From Balneatrix alpica DSM 16621 (lineage in GTDB: Bacteria; Pseudomonadota; Gammaproteobacteria; Pseudomonadales; Balneatricaceae): a DNA stretch of 64,000 bases. Numbering within the stretch: the stretch's first letter is position 1; each line of letters opens with the position of its first letter. The translations under genes and the position numbers were made by a program. The stretch is from contig NZ_KK211039.1 of NCBI RefSeq assembly GCF_000619885.1, positions 275,589 to 339,588 on the forward strand, given 5' to 3'. Below the pieces are notes generated by a model. The model did no database searches and was not told where the DNA came from. It worked only from the letters and a program-made list of their open reading frames with translations. Shown here piece by piece: positions 56,740 through 64,000 of the stretch.

Positions 56740-58152
56740 ATGCCTGTCAAAAGATATATTGACACCCTGTCAATACTATTGCCCGCTTGGCATAACAGCG
56801 TCGCAGAGGCCGGCATCAGCAAATACCAGCGCCTGGCTAAGCTAGTACAACAAGCCATTGAAAAGGGTCAGTTAGCCAATGGCAGCAAGCTTCCTCCACA
56901 CCGCTATTTGGCCGATCAACTAGGGGTGACCCCAGGCACCGTGAGCAAGGCCTATCAGGAACTGGAGCGCCTGGGCTATTTGCAAGCCCGTGTAGGAGAT
57001 GGCAGCTATATCCGCACCCTGCCGCAAACCCGCGTCGGCCCCGAGCATTTTCAGACTCAGACCCGGAACGATGACGGCCTCGACTTACGCCATAATCAGC
57101 ATATCCCCACCCATGAGGTTGAGTTACTCAGTCAATATTGGCAGCAGCTGGCCCAGCAACCGGCTTATATTCAACAACTCAGTCGCTATAGTCCGGAACA
57201 AGGCTGGCCCCAGCATCGTCAGGCGGGGGCGCGCTGGCTATCCCTGGGCAGTTTTCAACCCCAGACTGAACACATCCTCTGTTGCCATGGCAGCCAACAT
57301 GCACTGTTTAGCACCTTATTGGCTTGTCTAAGGGCAGGGGAGGTGATTGCCACCGAGCATTTGAGTTACCCAGGCTTGATCAGTGCAGCGCGGATACTTG
57401 GCATCCGGGTGCTAGGGGTGGCAATGGACGAGCAGGGGATCTTGCCAGATGCACTGGAAAGCCTCTGCCAACAATACCCGATTAAAGCCCTGTACCTGAC
57501 CCCCAGTATTCAAAACCCTACCACTGGCGTGCTAGATACCCAGCGGCGCCAACAGCTTGCGCGGCTCGCTCAACGTTATCAGTTGCTACTCATCGAAGAT
57601 GAAACCCACGCCATGTTGTTTGACGAACGCCCGCTGCCACTGAGTTACTACGCCCCTGAGCACTGCATTTTGCTCAGCAGTCTGAGCAAAGTCGCCTGTG
57701 CAGGTATACGGGCAGGGTTTATCCACGCTCCAGCACGGTTAATCAACAAATTGGCTCAGGCAATTAAAGCGCAGAGCTGGATGGTCAATGCGTTTGGCCT
57801 GGACATCGCCAGCCAGTGGATTCTCAGCGGCAAGGCCTCTCAATTGGCCCAGGCACAATTACACGCCTTACAGCAACGCAAGGCCGCATTAACCCCCATC
57901 CTGGAGGGTTGCCAGTATCGCAGCCATAGCCATAGCCCTCACTTTTGGCTGGAAGTGCCAGAACCCTGGAGTGCGCAGGAAATCGCCGCCAACCTACAGC
58001 AAAGTGGCATCCGCATCGCCACCGCAGAAGATTTTGCCGTGGGCCGTCAGCATCAACCCCAGTCGATACGCGTTAGCATCAGCGCGGAACCGGATGATCT
58101 TGGCGCCATTGCCCAGGCGATGCAGCGGTTGCGTACACTCTTGCTGAACTAG
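56740..58152 (+). CDS. MocR-family (GntR-aminotransferase) regulator
   Basis: This 470-residue fusion has an N-terminal GntR winged helix (KYQRLAKLVQQAIEKGQLANGSKLPPHRYLADQLGVTPGTVSKAYQELERLGYL) and a type I aminotransferase-like domain. The PLP-binding region includes YLTPSIQNPTTGVLDTQRR, IEDETH and the Lys in LLSSLSKVACAGIRAGFI. A strong AGGAGG precedes the ATG. MocR proteins usually control a divergent neighbour, here the EamA exporter. Confidence 0.9.
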   Translation: MPVKRYIDTLSILLPAWHNSVAEAGISKYQRLAKLVQQAIEKGQLANGSKLPPHRYLADQLGVTPGTVSKAYQELERLGYLQARVGDGSYIRTLPQTRVGPEHFQTQTRNDDGLDLRHNQHIPTHEVELLSQYWQQLAQQPAYIQQLSRYSPEQGWPQHRQAGARWLSLGSFQPQTEHILCCHGSQHALFSTLLACLRAGEVIATEHLSYPGLISAARILGIRVLGVAMDEQGILPDALESLCQQYPIKALYLTPSIQNPTTGVLDTQRRQQLARLAQRYQLLLIEDETHAMLFDERPLPLSYYAPEHCILLSSLSKVACAGIRAGFIHAPARLINKLAQAIKAQSWMVNAFGLDIASQWILSGKASQLAQAQLHALQQRKAALTPILEGCQYRSHSHSPHFWLEVPEPWSAQEIAANLQQSGIRIATAEDFAVGRQHQPQSIRVSISAEPDDLGAIAQAMQRLRTLLLN

Positions 58153-58382
58153 GCGAATTATCGACGGTATTGAATAGCGGACAAGAAAACGGGGCATACG
58201 GCATATTGACAGAATATGGCCGTCTCAATGGCTAAGAACAGCAAAAGGCTTCGTTGATGCTCAGGTATCTAACTGAGCACAGAATAATTAATTTAACATA
58301 ATCTTGATTATGCGAAATTCTATAAAAAAGCGGAAATAGCATCATTTAGGAGACAATCAAATCTTTTATTGGCAGTTAAACG

Positions 58383-59123
58383 TCATATCGATAATAACCA
58401 GCGTCGCATGGCTGCCGTCACTTCTTTAGGGCCTTCCAAGGTGGAAAGATGCCCACACTGCAGCAACACAACTAAGTCAGCTTGAGGTATGGCGTTAGCG
58501 ATTTCCTCATGACGATCTATTGGGCACAAACGGTCATCTTCCCCACACAGAACTAAAGTTGGACATGCAATATGCCGCAACATTGGACGACTATCTCGCC
58601 TAGTCATGACTCCTTGCAACTGGTTAGCCAATACTCCAATGCCATTACTTACGGCCATATCAATAACCTTTTGCAAAAGATATTGGTCAAAAAGTCGTGA
58701 TTCATGTACGTACTGAGGCCACAAGGTTTCACGCACCAATGTAGCTAATCCACACTCCTGAGCGGTACGCAACTGCTCATACCGTGCCTGGCGGTTCTCA
58801 ACTGGATCCGGTCTGGCATTCGTATCCAGCAAGGCCAAACCCAGTACACGCTCTGGTGCCTGGTGCATCAGCTCAAGTGCCAAAATGCCACCATAAGACA
58901 GCCCTGCCAAAGCGAAGCGTTGTGGTGCCTGCCTCAGTATCTCTTCAACCTGCGCACAGGTTGAAGGATGATTGCCTACAGGCATCACGATGGGCTCACA
59001 AAGATCACTTAGATTACGGCTCTGAGGCTCCCATAATTGCTCATCACACAGCGTACCTGGCAACAACAACAAAGGCATTTTTTCATGGCTAGCCAGCCCA
59101 AGATCCATCTCTAAATCCTTCAT
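58383..59123 (-). CDS. Alpha/beta-fold hydrolase
   Basis: This cytosolic serine hydrolase has 246 residues. Oxyanion region LLLLPGTLCDEQLW, nucleophile elbow ALAGLSYGGILAL, acid Asp in LVLCGEDDRLCP and His in LLQCGHLSTLEGP complete a triad. It resembles enol-lactone hydrolases and carboxylesterases of catabolic clusters. AGGAGG precedes the ATG. It is divergent from the LacI regulator and may be controlled by it. Confidence 0.85.
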   Translation of the reverse strand: MKDLEMDLGLASHEKMPLLLLPGTLCDEQLWEPQSRNLSDLCEPIVMPVGNHPSTCAQVEEILRQAPQRFALAGLSYGGILALELMHQAPERVLGLALLDTNARPDPVENRQARYEQLRTAQECGLATLVRETLWPQYVHESRLFDQYLLQKVIDMAVSNGIGVLANQLQGVMTRRDSRPMLRHIACPTLVLCGEDDRLCPIDRHEEIANAIPQADLVVLLQCGHLSTLEGPKEVTAAMRRWLLSI

Positions 59124-59301
59124 ATTCGCCTCCTAGTGTGGCAAGCCGTTTTGTACAAGCCCATGTCACTTTTGCGCTCCAGACTTTTGCCTTCAGATCG
59201 CTAGCAATCGAATGCATAAGTGTAAAGCCCTTAAATAAAAGCACTTTGTAAACTTTTTAACTGCCACTTTGAAGCTTTATTTCCTATTAGCCTCTTTAGA
59301 A

Positions 59302-59315
59302 TGCATAATTATGCA
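59302..59315. promoter_or_regulatory. Candidate LacI-family operator
   Basis: TGCATAATTATGCA is a perfect 14-bp palindrome in the 281-base divergent region. AATGCATAA from its left arm recurs at 59211-59219, 89 bases away. LacI-family proteins bind such even palindromes in pairs. Confidence 0.5.
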
Positions 59316-59404
59316 AACAAAACCAGTGTTACTAGCGCTGGCACTACCTGGCTCGCAACAATCTCCTGTAACACCGAAGACTCATCCTATTTGAGAGGTA
59401 CGGC

Positions 59405-60436
59405 ATGACCCAAAAACGAGTGACATCCTTTGATGTAGCGCGTGAGGCTGGAGTTTCCCAATCGGCCGTCTCAAGAGCTTATACACCCGGAGCCAGTATC
59501 TCTAAACGTACTCGAGACAAAGTGGAGGCCGCCGCTAGAAAGCTGGGCTATCAGCCTAATGCGATTGCACGCAGCCTGATCAGTCGGCGTTCCAATATGG
59601 TCGGCATTGTGATGGCTGACATCATCAACCCTTTTTATCCAGCCGTGCTGGACATGTTTATGCGCAAATTTCAGGAGCGCGGCCACCGGGTGATGTTATT
59701 CATGGCCTCAAGGGATCAGAACATCGATGATCTCTTACCCCAACTGCTGGAATACCAGGTTGATGGCGTCATTATTACCTCCTCAACGCTCTCCTCTGAG
59801 ATGGCTGAATACTGTTCCAAGCTTGGCACTCCAGTCACATTATTTAATCGCTACGTTCCTGATGTAGAAGCCAGTTCAATATGCTGCGACAACATTGGGG
59901 CAGGACGCTCGGTGGCTGATCTTTTTCTCAATAGTAAGCATCAGCAATTAGCCTATATTGCCGGAATTGAAAACACCTCCACCAACAAAGACAGGGAATA
60001 TGGCTACAAAACTCGCATCACTGAGCGCCGCGCCAAACCCATGCTGAAAGAGGTGGGCAACTATACCTATGAAGGAGGCTATCAAGCTGCACTTCGTCTT
60101 TTTGCCGCTGGCCAGCCAGATGCTATTTTCTGTGCCAACGATATTATGGCGCTTGGCGTAATGGATGCTCTGCGCAGCGAACTAAAACTTAGAATACCGG
60201 AAGACGTGTCCATCATTGGATTTGACGATATCGCTACTGCCGCCTGGCAAGGTTACCGTTTAACTAGCATACGCCCTCCGATTGAGCGTATGGTCGATGC
60301 CACCATCAACAACTTGATTGAGCGCATTGAGGACCCCTCTACCCCACTTGCGGCCTCCATTGAAAGTATTGAGCTGGCAATTCGGGACTCTGCGCGACTA
60401 CCTGAACATATTGGCATGCTGCACAGTTTTGAATAA
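59405..60436 (+). CDS. LacI-family transcriptional regulator
   Basis: This 343-residue repressor has the N-terminal LacI helix-turn-helix (VTSFDVAREAGVSQSAVSRAYTPGASISKRTRDKVEAAARKLGYQPN, hinge IARSLISRRS) and a periplasmic-binding-protein-like sensor domain (MVGIVMADIINPFYP, FCANDIMALGVMDAL, SIIGFDDIATAAW). It stands between the divergent hydrolase and convergent amidohydrolase and probably senses a sugar or sugar-acid-like inducer. Confidence 0.92.
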   Translation: MTQKRVTSFDVAREAGVSQSAVSRAYTPGASISKRTRDKVEAAARKLGYQPNAIARSLISRRSNMVGIVMADIINPFYPAVLDMFMRKFQERGHRVMLFMASRDQNIDDLLPQLLEYQVDGVIITSSTLSSEMAEYCSKLGTPVTLFNRYVPDVEASSICCDNIGAGRSVADLFLNSKHQQLAYIAGIENTSTNKDREYGYKTRITERRAKPMLKEVGNYTYEGGYQAALRLFAAGQPDAIFCANDIMALGVMDALRSELKLRIPEDVSIIGFDDIATAAWQGYRLTSIRPPIERMVDATINNLIERIEDPSTPLAASIESIELAIRDSARLPEHIGMLHSFE

Positions 60437-60473
60437 CTGCTTAAGGGCGTACTACTACGCCCTTTCTCGATAC

Positions 60474-61412
60474 TTAAATACGATAAAAACGCTCCGCATT
60501 AGTACTCAAGATAGCCACCTGTTCTGTTCTGGATAGAGTGCTCAGCTGTTGCCGATACAAGCCAATCACACTGCTGTAGTCTGCATAGAGGCTGTCAACG
60601 GGAAAGTTTGACCCCAGCATCATTCGCTGACTGCCAAATAGCTCCAAAATAGTGCGAATAATCAGACCAACACGCTCCTCATGCAATGCATGATCAAACA
60701 TGCCCAGCCCTGAGACTTTGATATACACCTGGTCAAGGCTGGCCAGTAACGACAAGCCCTCTCGCCAGGCACATATCCCCTCTTCTGACTGATCCCAAGG
60801 ACTACCGGCATGGCTAATGACCACCGGAATCTCAGGATAATGAGCAAGAAAATGCGCCGCCTGTGCCATTTGATGCGGATATAGCTGCAACTCAAAGCTC
60901 AATCCCAACTCACCTAACAGGGAAAAGTTTGCCCGCCATTTATCCTCTGCCAACAGATCACGCTGACAAAAAGAAAGACGGGTATCAGGGTGACGGCTCA
61001 CAATCTGCCGTATCCCACGAAAATTGGGGTAACAGCAATGACGAGCCAGCGTCTCTGCCAAGTCGTCCTGCAACAGATCAGCAAAACCAATAATTCCATG
61101 GGGAAAACCATACTGATCGGCTATGCCTTGTAACCAGGCGGTCTCTGCCACGGGGTCCGGCAGGGCTCCATCCGCTTGCACATGGACAGACTTACAGACA
61201 TTCATCACCGCACAATCATGCCGGTACTCATCCAGCAAGTAATCGCGCTGTATAGGTGTGGGGTCCCCGAACGGTTTAGGTGTGCCCCTGGCCCGTAACC
61301 AGCCATACTCCAACGCATCAAGTTGCCAGAGGTGATGATGAGCATCCACCATCGGCAGAAGATCTCCCTCCTCATCTTGGCGTTCAGGTTTACCTACGTT
61401 AGCTATTTTCAT
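60474..61412 (-). CDS. Amidohydrolase-2 family lactonase-like enzyme
   Basis: This 312-residue TIM-barrel metal hydrolase has HxH in MVDAHHHLWQLD, a central His in PVVISHAGSPWDQS and the late Asp in RMMLGSNFPVDSLYADYSS. The family includes L-fuconolactonase, 2-pyrone-4,6-dicarboxylate lactonase and sulfomuconolactone hydrolase; I cannot choose among them. AAGGAGG precedes ATG 61412. Neighbours (LacI regulator, ABC ATPase, class II aldolase) favour a sugar-lactone step. Confidence 0.82.
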   Translation of the reverse strand: MKIANVGKPERQDEEGDLLPMVDAHHHLWQLDALEYGWLRARGTPKPFGDPTPIQRDYLLDEYRHDCAVMNVCKSVHVQADGALPDPVAETAWLQGIADQYGFPHGIIGFADLLQDDLAETLARHCCYPNFRGIRQIVSRHPDTRLSFCQRDLLAEDKWRANFSLLGELGLSFELQLYPHQMAQAAHFLAHYPEIPVVISHAGSPWDQSEEGICAWREGLSLLASLDQVYIKVSGLGMFDHALHEERVGLIIRTILELFGSQRMMLGSNFPVDSLYADYSSVIGLYRQQLSTLSRTEQVAILSTNAERFYRI

Positions 61413-61837
61413 GGCCGCTCCTCCTTCGCATCGATCAGTTTCCTTCCCATTCACTTAGCTCTCAGGGCATGGCCAAGTTGAATAGTCATGCATTGCGGTA
61501 ACCAGCACAGGATGCTCCAGGCTGATTTCGGCTTTTTCAGGCATCAGGCTCACCCTGAATAATGGCGAGCTAGGCCTATCCAGAGCAGAGAATATCAAGC
61601 TTGCAGGCATTTTGCATTCGTAGTACATTTTAATTCCAAGACATTCCTAGCAAAATAACTAAGTCTTGAAATAAGCCCTCAAGCGATAGCAGTGGATTGG
61701 ATAAAGCCAGAAATACCCTGGAGCCATTTCCGCAGCAGAGCTGGAGAAGAAATATAACAACAGGCAACGCAGCACGATTACCCGACTCAGCCGTCGGCCG
61801 CTGCTGCCCTACCTCACGTGAGCAGATGGAGGCTTAG
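61413..61837. other. 425-base divergent intergenic region
   Basis: It separates the leftward amidohydrolase from the rightward ABC ATPase and should hold both promoters. I see no gene and no clear promoter. CAAGAC (61638-61643) and GTCTTG (61673-61678) form a loose inverted repeat. Confidence 0.4.
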
Positions 61838-62935
61838 ATGGCGAGCATTACACTCAAGGGCATCAAAAAACAGTGGGAGCACTTCACCGCTGTTAAGAAT
61901 TTGGATCTTGAGATTAAAGACAAAGAGTTCCTCGTACTGCTCGGCCCCTCCGGTTGCGGCAAAACCACCACCATGCGCATGATTGCCGGTTTAGAAGACC
62001 CGAGCCAAGGGGATATTTTTATTGGTGATCGCAGGGTCAATGATCTTGAACCAAAAGATCGTGATGTGGCGATGGTTTTCCAGAGCTACGCCCTCTATCC
62101 ACAAATGACCGTGCTGGAAAATATCGAGTTCCCACTCAAGATTCGCGGTCTCGATAAAGAAGAACGTCGGCGCCAAGCTGAAAAAGCGGCGAACCTAGTC
62201 GAGTTGGGAAACCTGCTTGGACGGCGCCCACGCGAACTGTCAGGGGGGCAACGACAGAGGGTTGCCCTCGCCCGCGCTATCGTGCGCCAGCCAGAAGTAT
62301 TTCTGATGGATGAACCCCTATCCAACTTGGATGCCAAACTACGAGGCACCATGCGCGCCCAACTCAAACACCTGCACCATGAACTTGCTACCACCACCGT
62401 TTATGTGACGCATGACCAAATTGAGGCTATGACCCTGGCAAGTCGGATCGCGGTGATCAATAAAGGCGAAATCCAGCAACTGGACACGCCAGAAAACATT
62501 TACAACGATCCTGCCAATCTGTTCGTAGCGACCTTTATTGGCTCCCCCCCCATGAACATTGTTCGCGGCAATCTCAAAGACGGTGTATTCAGTGGTCCCG
62601 GCACTCAAATTGCTGGGTTTGCAACCGACATCAATGCCGAAGTCTACCTAGGCATTCGCGCGGAGGACTTAGAAGTCGTAGCCGCAGGACAAGGCCATAT
62701 CAATGCACCTGTCTACTCCCTTGAGTTAACTGGCGAATCAACCATGGTCACCGTACGTGTGGGAGATCAGTTCGTTACAGCTCGGGGGGATCGCCACTAC
62801 CGTGAGGAGATCAATAGCCAAATAGGTCTACGACTCGATCCAAGTAAGGCCTATCTTTTTGATACGCAAACTGAACAGCGTATCTGTCGCCACCCTGATA
62901 CCAAGGTCCAGCCCCTTAACCAGCACGCAGGATAA
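61838..62935 (+). CDS. ABC-transporter ATPase, MalK/UgpC (CUT1) type
   Basis: This ATPase has 365 residues with Walker A LLGPSGCGKTTTMRMIAG, Q-loop VFQSYALYP, signature LSGGQRQRVALARAIVRQ, Walker B VFLMDEPLSNLDAKLR, and a C-terminal TOBE regulatory domain (from about residue 240) as in carbohydrate importers. GGAGG precedes the ATG. The next gene is convergent, so no permease or binding protein accompanies it here; partners must lie elsewhere. Confidence 0.9.
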   Translation: MASITLKGIKKQWEHFTAVKNLDLEIKDKEFLVLLGPSGCGKTTTMRMIAGLEDPSQGDIFIGDRRVNDLEPKDRDVAMVFQSYALYPQMTVLENIEFPLKIRGLDKEERRRQAEKAANLVELGNLLGRRPRELSGGQRQRVALARAIVRQPEVFLMDEPLSNLDAKLRGTMRAQLKHLHHELATTTVYVTHDQIEAMTLASRIAVINKGEIQQLDTPENIYNDPANLFVATFIGSPPMNIVRGNLKDGVFSGPGTQIAGFATDINAEVYLGIRAEDLEVVAAGQGHINAPVYSLELTGESTMVTVRVGDQFVTARGDRHYREEINSQIGLRLDPSKAYLFDTQTEQRICRHPDTKVQPLNQHAG

Positions 62936-63120
62936 TATCCTTACTCCAAGTCATCTGTGGCCGATGGCTTGGAGCCCCTCCTCCATTAAATACTCAACAC
63001 ATCTTTTCTTATCCGCGGAATCTCACGCTGCGCATCGCCACAGCGGTGGTAGCCGCTTACCGATACCCTTTCCAACATGTCTCAGCTTCAACAAAAACCA
63101 AATAACCAAAATGTGGAAAC

Positions 63121-63151
63121 AAAAAAAGCAGGGGGGATGTATCCCGCCTGC
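63121..63151 (-). terminator. Intrinsic terminator, SnoaL-like gene
   Basis: On the minus strand a GCAGG...CCTGC stem with one mismatch is followed by seven T. The rest of the 246-base gap after the ABC ATPase shows no gene. Confidence 0.75.
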
Positions 63152-63181
63152 CCTAAACTCGTCTGAAAGAACAATAGTGCC

Positions 63182-63715
63182 TTAGCCAACGCTGCCGTTT
63201 TGCACTGGCATGGCCCCACTATCGAATCTGTCCCAGCCCTGGCCGTTGAACGGATCGACACCTAACTGCTGCATCACATAAGGGAAATCAACCATGACCC
63301 AGTTATCGACGATCTTGCCATCCACCACCTTCCAAAAATCCATATAGCGAATTTCCACTCGCTTGCCGGTAGGCGCTATTCCCATAAAGGGGCCGCTATG
63401 CACCGCCTCTTGACGCCCAAAAGCAGCACACCATTCCCCTTGAGCAATACGGGCTTCATCAATGCAAACCTTGTCCGTAAAGGCCTGCTGAAAAGGCCGC
63501 TGCCAGTTTTGCTGGAACTCTTTTAACCCTTGTTTAAAACCACAACCGGCATTACCGATCCAACGAAAGGACTCGCTGAAAAAGCGTCCCATATTATCGA
63601 TGTCATGGTCGTTCAGACCATCGACCATGGAGTCAATCACCGCCAGTGTTTCGTCCGTCTTTGTGAGGTCATTATCTTGAGTCAAAATACCCTGTTGCGG
63701 GCGTGAACCTTTCAT
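63182..63715 (-). CDS. SnoaL-like (NTF2-fold) protein, ester cyclase type
   Basis: This 177-residue small-barrel protein shows VIDSMVDGLNDHDIDNMGRFFSESFRWIGN, GFKQGLKEFQQNWQRPFQQAF, GIAPTGKRVEIRYMDFWKVVDGKIVDNWVMVDFP, the usual SnoaL-like/ester cyclase layout (DFW...DGKIv..W). Such proteins act on small cyclic or lactone-type substrates. GAGGAGAGA precedes ATG 63715; longer forms would run into the upstream aldolase gene, 76 bases away. It probably shares that operon. Confidence 0.8.
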   Translation of the reverse strand: MKGSRPQQGILTQDNDLTKTDETLAVIDSMVDGLNDHDIDNMGRFFSESFRWIGNAGCGFKQGLKEFQQNWQRPFQQAFTDKVCIDEARIAQGEWCAAFGRQEAVHSGPFMGIAPTGKRVEIRYMDFWKVVDGKIVDNWVMVDFPYVMQQLGVDPFNGQGWDRFDSGAMPVQNGSVG

Positions 63716-63791
63716 TTCTCTCTCCTCTATTCCAGCCAACATTGACGCTAGAGCCAATGCCCATCTTGTTAGGCTTCCGACCCGGTCAAAC

Positions 63792-64000
63792 TCAATTGCC
63801 TGACTGCTCGCCAGTAATACGTTGCCGTAACAACCCCACCCCACTGCTCAACAATGAATGGTCGGAACCCACGACGAGCAAACTGGCACCAGCCGCTTGC
63901 CACTGTGTGGTATCTTCGCTGGGGGCTAAATAAAGGCCGGTTGCCGCACCTGTAACTCCAAGAATCTCGTTACAACGCTGAGTCGTTTCCGCCGCAAAGA
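63792..64000 (-). CDS. HpcH/HpaI-type class II aldolase, C-terminal part
   Basis: Only the last 68 residues are in the window. Reading from the right edge, the frame gives ETTQRCNEILGVTGAATGLYL, APSEDTTQWQAAGASLLVVG and SDHSLLSSGVGLLRQ, the C-terminus of aldolases such as 2-keto-3-deoxy-sugar-acid aldolase (GarL/RhmA family). These cleave 2-keto-3-deoxy acids to pyruvate and an aldehyde. It is first of the leftward pair with the SnoaL-like gene. Confidence 0.75.
   Translation of the reverse strand, partial: FAAETTQRCNEILGVTGAATGLYLAPSEDTTQWQAAGASLLVVGSDHSLLSSGVGLLRQRITGEQSGN

Overview
The window comes from a gammaproteobacterial chromosome, most likely a heterotroph of the Oceanospirillales/Pseudomonadales type; I cannot name the genus. 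The block hflD-mnmA-nudJ-rluE // icd, cspD, clpS-clpA, infA, bpt-aat, ftsK-lolA-rarA-crcB-serS is an order typical of that group. There is no insertion sequence, phage gene, CRISPR array or rRNA, and coding density is high. Several start codons below were chosen from Shine-Dalgarno position rather than as the longest open frame.

0.1-16.3 kb (accessory metabolism): a DMT exporter; methionine gamma-lyase divergent from a methylcitrate-cycle operon (GntR regulator, prpB, prpC, acnD, prpF); a Fur-boxed iron-starvation pair (fagA-like, fumC); two identical tRNA-Pro(CGG) genes; a DUF2185 protein; a LexA-boxed UmuD-like protein that has lost its protease residues; and an Lrp regulator divergent from an M20 amidohydrolase plus diaminopropionate ammonia-lyase. 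Methionine gamma-lyase yields 2-oxobutyrate and hence propionyl-CoA, which the neighbouring prp operon burns.

16.4-34.1 kb: the electron-transfer flavoprotein system (ETF-QO divergent from etfBA), an MscS-family channel, a divergent malate synthase A, the uL16 arginine hydroxylase, an ArsP_2-type metal exporter, then purB-hflD-mnmA-nudJ-rluE running leftward from icd.

34.3-53.1 kb (housekeeping): clpS-clpA with infA, bpt and aat, which puts all four N-degron pathway genes within 4.4 kb; ftsK-lolA-rarA-crcB-serS; an MFS drug exporter; a bacterioferritin lacking the usual haem Met; sbcD-sbcC with an extremely glutamine-rich coiled coil; and alaC.

53.2-64.0 kb (accessory again): a TauD-type dioxygenase with an aldo/keto reductase, a PhnA-like zinc-ribbon protein, a MocR regulator divergent from an EamA exporter, and a LacI-linked catabolic cluster (alpha/beta hydrolase, TIM-barrel lactonase/amidohydrolase, ABC ATPase, SnoaL-like protein, HpcH/HpaI aldolase) that runs off the right edge.

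The observations I rate highest are: a shared PrpR-type operator (TTGTCGACAATCTGG) before both the prp regulator and icd; weaker inverted copies in the megL-prp intergenic region; the SOS-controlled UmuD-like pseudo-protease; the M20/DAPAL two-gene module; and a malate synthase with an altered catalytic base. All functional statements rest on family recognition by eye; no database search was run.
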